From a virus: a stretch of DNA of 64,000 bases. The translations under genes were made by a program, and so were the position numbers. Under the pieces are notes generated by a model, which was given only the letters and a program-made list of their open reading frames with translations, was not told the DNA's origin and ran no database searches. Location of the stretch: positions 22,044-86,043 of IMG/VR virus record IMGVR_UViG_3300036770_004917; one strand, 5' to 3'. This document shows positions 18,814 to 29,500 of the stretch, one piece after another; positions within the stretch are counted from its first letter, which is position 1, and the number at the start of each line of letters is the position of its first letter.

Positions 18814-20382
18814 TTACTTGTCGTCGCCGACTTCTGTTTGCAGAAGTTCAAACTCCACGAGGCTCTTAAGGAACTCTCCTTCAGAGTCACCATCAACAGA
18901 GATACTCTTTTCGCCCGCAGCCCATTCTGCTGGAATCAGTTTTTCCATACCGAGTTCCATTGCGCGCTTCATGATGTGACGCTTGGCAGCAGGAATATCT
19001 TTCGCTCTGCCGTGAGCCATAATTGCGTTGCGTAGGTCAGCCTCTCCGGAGATTGGGAAAGAGCCGTCTTCCATTGCTTCACCAGACTCAGCCATTTGCT
19101 GGCGTGTCTCTTCGGAGAAGGCGCGCTTGAGTGAAATTTCTGCAGCCTCGGCCTCAATCTCATCAACATCGTCCGGCTCCCACTTGTCCCACCCGAGAAC
19201 CTCGCCATCCAGGGCAACGTAAACGTCATAGGACTTGCTGTCAAAACCGTCCACTTCCACCTGATAAGCATCAAAGCCCTCAAACACGCTGGGCTCAACC
19301 GCCATGACGGTTCCAGGAACCGACTTAACGGCAATCTCAGCAGCCTCGTTGAAGTCGATGAGTTCAATGTCGTCCATAAGTGACTTCTGCTCAAAAATGC
19401 TGTCGTCAAGACGATGGAAACCAAGAACCTCTGCAGTTGTTCCGTCAATGAAAACTTCATTCACGTAGCCAGACTTGGTCTGAACGTCAACGACAAACAT
19501 GTCTGCTTCTGAGGAATAGCCAGAGTCAATTACATCGCCCTTGAACATTGTTTCAGCAAGACCCTCGACATGCAACAAGCCGGGCAGACCCTTCTCTGCA
19601 ACACAACCACCAGGGCAGTCATCGCAGACAGAGATAGAGCCAGGGTAAACCTTGCGCTCAATTGCGCACATAAACCCATTGAGTCCAATATCGGCTGACT
19701 TTGTACCGAGCGAACGGAGGCGCTTCAGGCGGGCTGCTTCAAGGTCTGGAGTCATTCCAGAAGCAGCAGGACGCATGGGCATTACATCGCCCATCTCATC
19801 TTCGTCTTCCTCATCCTCCATCATTTCCTCGTCTTCGTCACCCTCCATCATCTCTTCGTCCTCTTCCTTGTAGGACATCATGCGCTTGCCCCAGCGCATA
19901 CCCTTGGGGGTTGCCATTGGCTCCATGTCTTCTTCTTCGTCCATCATGTCGCCGTCAGCCTCGGGCATGGGCATGCGCATGCGCATACCACCCTTGCCGT
20001 TCGCATACATTTCTTCGTCCATCTCTTCGTCCATCATGGGCATACGCATGCGCATGCCACCCTTCTTCATGGGCTCAAGGTAATCGGATACTGCGGAATC
20101 CTCTTCGTCTTCCATATCAACATCCATGCTCATGCCCATTTCTTTCTTGGCACGACGCATCATGAGCATCTTCTTGTACTCCTCTTCGGACATCTCATCC
20201 TCGGGCAGTTCGGCAACTTCGTTAACGGGCACCATCTTGACCTCGACGGCCATTGCGCCACACTTTCCACATACCTTGGAGCCAGCCTTGTAGCCACACT
20301 CTCCACCTGCAAGGCCTTTGGCGCACTTAGCAACCGCACCATCACTGTCAATTTTTACGATTGCTTTTTGCTCATAACTCAT
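18814..20382 (-). CDS. Met/Glu-rich head-operon protein with PepSY-like and C-terminal processing-type domains (522 aa)
   Basis: ATG with AAGGAG upstream. The N-terminus has a zinc-ribbon-like cysteine set (C20, C29, C38, C41). Residues 60-210 are a low-complexity Met/Asp/Glu region with a GGMRMRMPM repeat occurring twice. A second cysteine cluster follows (CDDCPGGC, about 253-260). Then come two PepSY-like beta units (about 290-325 and 355-400) and a basic helical C-terminal domain (FSEETRQQMAESGEAMEDGSFP..., about 421-488) of a type common in phage head proteins. ISLK (K419) sits exactly before that domain and IAVK (K353) before the second PepSY-like unit, both resembling the cleavage motif seen elsewhere in this operon. 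A scaffold or packaged-protein role is plausible; it does not look like a major capsid protein. Confidence 0.75.
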   Translation of the reverse strand: MSYEQKAIVKIDSDGAVAKCAKGLAGGECGYKAGSKVCGKCGAMAVEVKMVPVNEVAELPEDEMSEEEYKKMLMMRRAKKEMGMSMDVDMEDEEDSAVSDYLEPMKKGGMRMRMPMMDEEMDEEMYANGKGGMRMRMPMPEADGDMMDEEEDMEPMATPKGMRWGKRMMSYKEEDEEMMEGDEDEEMMEDEEDEDEMGDVMPMRPAASGMTPDLEAARLKRLRSLGTKSADIGLNGFMCAIERKVYPGSISVCDDCPGGCVAEKGLPGLLHVEGLAETMFKGDVIDSGYSSEADMFVVDVQTKSGYVNEVFIDGTTAEVLGFHRLDDSIFEQKSLMDDIELIDFNEAAEIAVKSVPGTVMAVEPSVFEGFDAYQVEVDGFDSKSYDVYVALDGEVLGWDKWEPDDVDEIEAEAAEISLKRAFSEETRQQMAESGEAMEDGSFPISGEADLRNAIMAHGRAKDIPAAKRHIMKRAMELGMEKLIPAEWAAGEKSISVDGDSEGEFLKSLVEFELLQTEVGDDK

Positions 20383-20497
20383 TGTTGCGACTCCTTGTAG
20401 TTTGGACCACAGCGAACTGTTTTACTCCATTGGGATAGTAGTCGCGGCGACGACCTCCCGGTGGAAAGGTTAAATATAAATTGTCTCCTGGGTTTAG

Positions 20498-20520
20498 AGT
20501 ATACAGCAATTATGTGCTGT
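20498..20520 (-). promoter_or_regulatory. Candidate promoter with overlapping palindrome before the 522-aa gene
   Basis: The 155-base gap between the 3322-aa and 522-aa genes contains, on the minus strand, TATACT (20503-20498) overlapping one arm of an inverted repeat ACAGCA-6-TGCTGT (20503-20520). The context GCTG-TATACTC resembles the plus-strand TGG-TATACTC at 51816-51825. No good -35 is seen. An internal promoter for an abundant head protein would fit, with the palindrome as a possible operator. Confidence 0.35.
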
Positions 20521-20537
20521 CATTTCTGCAACTTTTG

Positions 20538-23500
20538 CTAATCATTCAGGGCAATCTCTACCTCGTCGCCGTTCTCATTTATCTTAGTAATTGTTCGTGA
20601 GTGAACTGGTTCTGCTGTTCTGTTGATGAATGTGGCCATGGCAGCCTTCGCCATTAGTTCTGCCATTTCGCCAAATAGGGCCATCCTTGCTTCGCCACCC
20701 CGCTCCACCTGTCTGTCTAGCGCAACATAAAGTGCTTCAATAATTTCGTCAATTTCGTCTTGCGTTAAATACAGGGCACCAGCATTGGTTCTCCTGTCGC
20801 TCAATTTCCCGGATTTCTGACGGGTCAATGTCTTCTTCAATAAGTTCAGGGCGGCAGAATGACGCGGGTCATCGGCCTTGCTTATCTCCCTATCAAGCGA
20901 ATTAAGGAGTTCGTTGAATTTCGTACGCTCTGCACGTATTTCTGCCCTGCCTTCCTTGACCGAAGACCGAGTGGAGCGAGTACTTTGCATAACCTCATTT
21001 TTGCGTGCAGCAAAATATGCATCAATGGCACGACCACGGATGCGTGGTACATATCTGGTTTTTGGAACAATGTCCATTTCGGGCATTGAGCGGACAAGGG
21101 GGGCCCCACGCCCTGGTGCCTTGTCAATGAATTCATCAGTCATTAATTCATTGCGCAATTTATTTAGATAATCACGAGTTCCAGATGCCCTATCAATACT
21201 ATTTTGTACATACTTTTTGCCAATTACGGAAGCACGCGGAGCAAATCCATTGGGTTTTCCATCCATCGCGTCAACGACAAAATCACTAGTCAGGTAATCA
21301 TCCAGAATGTCAATTGCGTCATCAATATTTCCGATACCAAAATCAATCCCAGCACCATCAGCATCCGCGAATAATTTCTTGACATCGTCCCATACCTGAG
21401 AGTGCCGATTGTCCTGATATCTGGTTGAATAAACCGAATCAAGTTCACTCTGGTACTCCCCTATGATGCTTCCAATTCCTGAAGCAATTCGCTGCCTGCG
21501 AACCCTGGCAGCCGTTGGGTTGGACGGGGTGCTGACGGGAGAATCCTCACCTCTAGTGGGCGATGGTGCTGTCGCTTTTGGTGGTGCAGTAATGTCTACT
21601 GGCAATTGGATTCCACTGCGAGTCGGGCGGACGGGAGACTGAACTCTTGATGACCGGACAGGAACAGGAGGCAAGTCCAGGTCTTCGTCCTCAAGACCTA
21701 GTTCTCGCCGCTTATCAATGGCATCAAGAAGTTTTTGACTTGAGGCCATAATGTCATCCCATATCAAGTTAAGGTCGTTGTCGGGTATTTCGCTAACTCC
21801 AGTCCTGCGCTTATCTGCTTCAGGCCTTAAGCGGCGCACTACGTCTGCTGCCTGCATGTGGTTTAGGTTGCGGAAATCATTGTAGAAGACACTTCTTGAC
21901 TCATTATCTAGAATATCTCTTGTTTTCATGCCAAGTGATTCCCAAGATTTTGCAAAATCCGGAGTTGCGGCAGTGCCAGAACCGTTGCCGTAAATAACAC
22001 TCTCGTAGTTATCACGACGCTTGAGGTTGTCTTGGACCATATTGAGTGCATCCATAACTTCGCGAGCCTGCTTGATGGCATCGCTTTGTCTCAGGCCCTT
22101 ATCCCCACCACCCTGCACCATGTTCTCTTTAATCCATGACAATTTGTCCAACGGTGCCATATCCGCATAGTCCGACGGTGCCATTTCTGCAAATGGTGTT
22201 CCTGCTTCGTCACCACCCTTTCTTGGCGCCAAAGACCCAACAGCAGAACGTGTTGGTGTGGAGAATTCCCTAATAGCATCCAACGACTTCCATGTTGCTA
22301 TTGTTTTAAATTTCTCGTTAGCAAGTGATTGCGCAACTTTCATATTTGAACCTTGCGCCCAATCAAGAAGTTTTTGGCGACGCTCTTTATTTAGCGAGTA
22401 GGGTGCCCCTGAGTTGAACAGTGAGTTCACGTCAGTTCCGTTTGTCTGAGGGAATTCGGTTGCATCAAATTTTAATTTTGGTGATGATGCTGCATGGTCA
22501 AGCAATGCAGCACTTGCCGTGCCATCACTCATATTCGATGAACGAAGAGCAGTTATACCATCACGAATAAACTCATACTCTGCTGGCGACATACTGAATG
22601 CAGTCTTGAGTCCACCACTCTGTCCACCAGCAATAAGTTTGTCATAGACATCAATCGCCGAAGTGATTTCGCGATTATTGGCAAAACGCTTTCTCAATTC
22701 TGCCAGTTCATCACGAACTATTCCAGCATCATTGTTGTCCAAAATAATGCTAATGGTATTTGATGGCGTTTTTGGAAGAGGACGATACATGGGTGCTATT
22801 CCATCTGGCAAAAGGCGCGCACTCCTAGAATCCTCTAGTGCATCAACGATGTTAATCGCGGCAGCAGCCTCTTGATTCGCAAATAGTTTCTTAGCAATTG
22901 AGTGAGCCCTGATTGGGTCAACGGGAGCAACCTCGTCCCTGGATGATGCCGAATAAGCACCTGCAAGATTCTTTATTAGAGATGTTTCCGTAGAACTTAG
23001 TTTCACTCTCCGGGCATCTCGTTCAAGGAGTTGGGCAAGCCCTGGGACAAGACCGCGACGGCTGCCATCTGGCGATACCGTATAACTGGAATCTTTATCA
23101 AGTTGATTTAGCGATGCGTCAACTGTCTTTCTGCTTTTAAGGAAAGTATCAATAACCTCATCATTCATTCCGCCATAGCGATAAATGCCGCCATTCCTGC
23201 CGATAATGAGTTCATTGCGGTTCCCATCGTATGCGACGAATGAAACATTGGAATTAGCGAACTTGCTTGAGCGACCAGGGAATAATTGTTCCGAATTTCG
23301 CAAATCAGTACCCATTTTGACTGTTGCCTTACTCGTTATCCGAGGGGATGCAACACTCCGAGTTGATGGGGATATCGCCAATACGGCTTGTTCGTCTAGT
23401 TCTGTAGCGGTTGTATTAATGACGGCTTGTTTTGCATCGGCCAGTTTTCTCTTGCGACGAACGGAGAGGATTGCATTTTCGAGTATGTCTGATGCAGATT

Positions 23501-26500
23501 TATTGATGAACGACCTATCTTCATCATCAATGTCTCTTCCATTGATGATTGAGTCAACTTCAAGCATGTCAATGTAGGAGCCAACCTGGTCGTTGCTTGC
23601 TAGTTGATTGAGTTCTTCTGCTAGTTCTGACGCTGAGGTGCGATTCATTCCTACTGGGCGAGACGTGCCACGTGGCCCGGTGTCAAATAATGACCGCTCC
23701 AATGCTGAGTCATATTCAAGAAGTGACAAGACATCCGCCCAGTCCTCTTCGGTAAGTCCAAACCTTTCGGCTGCATCGTTATAGCCTGATGCTTGCTTTT
23801 TCGCTTTTTTGTATGATGCTGAAGTGAGTGCTGCCTGACGCTCTTCGCGAACAAGGTGCTGGGCTGCAGCAAATATTTCATTTACTTCGCGTTCAATAGC
23901 CAATATTGACTCATCAAGAAATGCTGAACGATTTTCCATTTCGGCATTCGGCCATTCATAATTAACGGCATCAAATTGTGCATCTAGTTCTTTCAACTCA
24001 TCTCGTGAGTCATTCAGTTCATCTAGCAATCCACGAACTCTTCCGACTATTGCGTCAGTTGAACCTGCGCGGAAATCCTCTACCGTATCTCTCCATACAG
24101 CGGGTATCCGAGTACGTCCGCTACGGGTACTTGCTGGACGATTGGCATTAAGAAGTTGTTGGTCATCGGGGATAACTGCCGATATGGCATTACCACTCAC
24201 TAGGTCACGAAGGACCAATTTATTAACACCATCTCGCATTCGCCCAACCGAAGCAACCGAATATCTAGCGTCACCCTGTGATGCTAGGGATTGCATGAAG
24301 TTATCGGGGAGAATGTCACCAGGTTTGACATCGCTGCCAAATGATATATAAGACATTGAGCCATCACTATTTTGGGATGACAATGGACGACCGAGCGGCC
24401 TGAGTTCGCCACCGGCTCTCATTGCCGAAAGACCATTTATGTATTGTTCTTTCGCATTGTTGCCTGGGGCGATAGTGCTTCTCGTAATATTGAGCCATTC
24501 CCGAGAAGATGGACCTTCTTTGCGTTTTCCGGGAATCTTGGTTGCCCGGCGCTTTTGCTCCTGTTCTTGCCTGACTTGTTCTGGCGTCAATTTTTTCATG
24601 TCACCAGTAACTTTTTTGTCCCCAGTGACATTCCACTTTTTGCGATTCTTGCCGCGCTTGGAGCGTGTCGATGGGATGTTACTACCTTGTGCTGTATCGT
24701 CGATTTCGTCGCCCATTTGTGTTGCGATACTTTGTCCACGGACACTGCGCGTACCACCATATTCATACCCTTCGCCACGTGGTGTTGGTGCATCTGTTTC
24801 ACCCTCCACTCCACGGATAATGTCACCAATCGCGCTTTTTTCTGAATTTCCGAGAACACCAATGGATAGAGTTTTATCCTTCTTCGGGATTTCCTGAACT
24901 CCGGTGCGTCTAGCAAAATCAATCTCGTCTTTATCACTTATGGAATAAGCAAGAATGTCGGCGCCAGTTTCAGCATAGATACGCTCAATTGCATCTATTT
25001 GTTCTTCGGTAAACCGAACATCGCCAGCCTCGAAGCCAATATATGGCCTTATCTGCTCAAGTACTTTTTCGCCTCTTGAATTTATTTTTTCAGTAATATT
25101 CCCACGACTCATGCGGAATCGGACCACCCCATCGTCGTAGGCGTTAAGGTAGTCGTGTTCGTCTCCGTGCTCACCAATAACTGGATAAAGCGTCCCATCT
25201 GGATACAGCCATGCTCCAAAAAAGTCAGAATTAATAAACTCATCCACGGTCATGAACTTCATCTGTAGCGGTCGTTTTTCCGAACCCAAACGAGCAGAGT
25301 CGTCAGCCTTTGCCCTCATCCGTAGTTCATCACCAATTGCTGCCAATATGTTTGCCGCCCCCTCATCTGGCTTTCCTCTCATATCAACAATCGCTCGTAT
25401 GTCCTGCTGAAGGTCTCTCAGCATTTCTGGCGTCATTGATGGCGAACGCAGTGGATAATCGGCACGACCACTCAGGAATCTAATTTCCCTCAACGTAGCC
25501 CTATTCAACTTCCCGTTGTCTAGTGACTTTGTTATATCGTCAAGGAGTTTGACTAGGGCTGCATTATTAGCGAGGCGTTTTTCTTGCATTTGTTTTGTAA
25601 TTTGCTCACGCCTCTGCTGCATGTCTGCCTTCATGACGGCCAGGGCCCTTTGTTCTCTTGGGGAGATATATGAGCGAGTAGAGCGGGTAGAGGATGACGC
25701 AAGCCCATCCGTGCCAGTCGTTCTGCCACGCATTCTCTTGAACAGTCGGCCGATTCCGCCCGGTTCGCGCTCTGTCAGGGAATGGTCTCCCGAATTGGCA
25801 AAAATCTCTGGAGCAACGAGTCCGAAAGACCGAAGAAGTTTGCCATTTTTATTCATATCCATTATTTCTGACGCACTAAACCAACCGATTTCAGTGTTTT
25901 CCCCATCTCCGATTTTCACATCAGATAGGTCTCGTCTGCCAACTTCGTAGACATGGGTGTCGTATGCCCAATCCGGAGCACGTTGGTCACGGTAGGAATA
26001 AACCGGCAATAGCCCCTCCAAGTCACCGCCAACTTCCTCCCTAAATTCCGTCACCGCTGTCTCCATCGGAATTTCAGAACTGTCCTTATCCTTATGGACA
26101 CCACCAGGGAATGACCATTGTCCGCCCCCAGAACTCATCCATGGGGCACGTCTGGCTAGTAGGTATTCATAATCTCCGGATAGCCCCCTACGGCGTCGCA
26201 CCAAGGCGCCAGATGCGCCATACCGTCCATTGAATTTTTGGCCAGTAATGGAGAAGTAGTACCCCTCCCCAGTCTCCTGATTTGAGCCGCCACCTCTTGG
26301 TGCAAAGAATGGATATGCGGGTGGCTTTAGTTTGCCTGCACGAAGAAGGGAAACTTCCCTGCTGGATATTCTGTCCGCATAATAGACACCATCATCACTC
26401 TGCAGAATTTTGTATTTTTCCCACGGGCTTGCCGTCTTTTCTTCTTCTATTTCCGCAAGACCCTCGGCAATATCTTCATCTCGCGATAATTCACCTCGAC

Positions 26501-29500
26501 GGCGAGCAACTCTATTGCGGCGGGGGGATTGCTCATCGTTTGCTCGCATCGTTCGCGAGCGAGTACTAGGCATTCCCGTTGATGTCCGCGCATCCCTGTC
26601 CGAACTTAGTCTCGCCCATTCTGGGATGAAATCTGGTTTTTCTACGAAGTCTTCCGTTCCAAGGAATTCCTTTATTTCTTTGGCAGAAGGGGTCCTGGAT
26701 GTTAGGTCAAACTCACCGATGGGGAACAATGCCGGAATGGTATCGCCGCCATAATCACGGCGTTTGCGGCTGACTGATACTGCTGGAGCATCAGAAAGTT
26801 GCACTATGTTAGCAATGGCGTCAATTTGTTTGTCATTTAATCCTATTGCATCGATATTTACGTTTCCGGGGGGACCGAAAAGTAGGCGAACGAGGCCATC
26901 ATCGAATGCATCGCTGTATTCATACTCGGCATCATGTGACATAACCGGATAGATGCGGCCATCAGGGTAAATCCAGGCGCCATGCCAATGCGAGTTAGCA
27001 AAATCTTTTGCAGTAATAAAGTCGTTTGCAAGTACTCTTTCTTCGCCACCAAGTCTTTTTGGCCTATCTCCTATCGCGCGTTCAATCTGGCGAACAATTC
27101 TTTCTTTTTCTGGAGAGGGCTTAACTAGCGCATTCGTAAGAGAAAGAAGTGCTTTATTGGTTCTATCTTCGACAAAACCATAAAGTGGGCGAACGTTTTG
27201 CCTCATTGATGAATTGACGGCTTTGAGCACGTACTCCACGTACCCCCGTTCGCCATCTACCGTCCCTATGGGGCCAATTATTTCTCGCAATTCTTCTGTG
27301 CTCAGGTTTTCCACTGCGTCGCGAATCTGTTGCACTGCATTACGCAATTCGGCATTACTCTCCAGCATGGAGCGAGAATGTTCGTCCCCCAATTTTGCGA
27401 CTTTTGTCATTCTTTCCCGCGAACGTTCCCTATTTTCTTGGACTTTCCGCGTCTTTTCGTCTTCTGCGCTAGTTGTCGTGCTGCGCGTTGACAGGCTGTA
27501 CCTGGCGCTACGAGTACTTCCAGAATTTTCTTTGTTCCACTCGTTGGCAACTCTCTCAAAATATCCAGTTGCTGCATTCAGTGCGTCTGTGTCTGATTCT
27601 GTTCCGGTCCGTGCACTGCTCGCGAATTCAATAGATGCAATAGGTTCAACTTTTTCAAAAACCTGATATTCGCGTTCACTGCGGGGGAAACCAATTGGCC
27701 CTGCGTACATGGTGGCTTGCGACTTAGGAACCGCCGCCAAATAGACTCGGCTTGCTCCTTCATCATTTCTGTCACGAGCGTAACCGATACCAATTCTTAT
27801 ATCTGCTGGATAGTAAGAAAGATGTTCGCGGCCAGATTTTGCGTAATCATGGAATTGTTTATTATCGGCAAGCCATTGTTCTCTGGCTGCAATCGTCTTT
27901 TTTAATCGTTCAATCTGTTCAGTGTTTACACCAACTTTTTCAAATTCTTCAAGTTCGCTACGAGTTATTTCAAGGTCTTTTTCCGCCTGCTCGTAAGCGC
28001 GAATTAGCAGATTGCGACCAGCCTCATTTGAGCGCTTAGAATTTTTGGCACCACCGATAATTTCGGATGCCTCGCCAAAACCGGCAGTGAATTGGGGGTC
28101 CAGTACGCCGCCATCAAGTACGGGGACACCAGTATGCGTCAGGAATAAGACATCTTCGTTTTCAAAATCACCATACTGCTGACCGGGGTTCTCTGACTCG
28201 ACAGCACCAGTGATGAGGGCGCGACCTCTTTCGGCCAAGCGAACGAATTCTGGGTGGTCACGGAGGTTGTCCATGTCCACGTTTCGTGGAGTTTCTCCGC
28301 GCTCAAACTGCTCAATAACCCTAAGACGCTCGACAGCATCTTCTCGTAGTTCTATTAAATTATTTCTATAACGATTAAAGGCCTCTCGTTGCTCTTCTGG
28401 CGTTTGAACCTCACTAAGTTCTTCTTTGGTGAGATTGGTCATGCTTCCACGACTGCGCCTACCACTAACGCGTGGTTCCGCTACATCAAAATCTTTCCCT
28501 AGCCAATCGCCTGTTTCTTCCCAATGGGCAATTGCTTTTTCAATGGAATCTAGTTCTTTCCCCAATTGGGAGTAATAGCCCTCAAGCGCCGATTTCCCAA
28601 AAATCCTGCGATATTCAGGGTCTTCCTGGCGTAGTGATGTTCGTTTCCGTGTTGACCGGAGGCCATCAATGGATACGCCATTGTCGTTCCTCTTGGTAAC
28701 CCTGGGAGCATCAACTGAATCAAGCAACTCATTTCTAATTAGAATTCCGTCAAGAGAATCCCCCGCCAGGCGGGCAAGCATGTCATCTGATGCTTCGGTC
28801 AATGGGGTCTGGCGCACAGAACGACTTGACCTACTGGAGCGAGTACTTGGTGGGTCAAGTTTGTCAAGCAACTCGTCTATAGGGCCGTCGTAGTCTCTGA
28901 TTGTTTCTTCAAAGCGTCCCCTTGCGCGTTCTGGTTTGTCTGGCGAGGCAACAATACCAAGCCAACGTGCAGCAATCTCCATTAGGTTTGACCGAATAAA
29001 GACTTCCCTATCTTCATCGGTGAGGCTCTCTAGGCCCGGTAATTCTCGTAATTTATTCCAGAAATCCTTATCGCGAGCAAGCGAAATCAGGGCAAGGATG
29101 TTTCCCCACTCACTATGTCTGTCAAATGTATTTCCTAGAGCGAAATGACCCATGAGGTCATGGAGCATTGCAAGTGGTGAGACTAAGTAATTGCTTAGTT
29201 CGCCATGGACCTCCGGCACTGCATGTGGGTCTGACATGAGTTGTAGATATCCATGGATAAAAAAGTCATTATCTATCAGGCGCTTGGCAACTTTTGCACG
29301 TTCATTGCGCGGCACTTTTTCCAATTCCGGAATAATATAATGCTTAAGAAGCATCGCCGCTATCTCGTTAGTGCGTACACTTAATGCCACATTTACGGAT
29401 GGCAACTGTTCTTTTAGATGTTCTCTGTATTTTTTGTTAAAAAATTCATGGAAGGGGAGTTCTTCTCCATCATCGAAGGGGCGCGCAAGCCGAGGTTTTT

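Noticed and set aside
19652-20165. Plus-strand open frames opposite the Met/Glu-rich protein
   Set aside because: Poly-Ser and similar runs come from reading GAG/GAA-rich codons in reverse; no ribosome-binding site.
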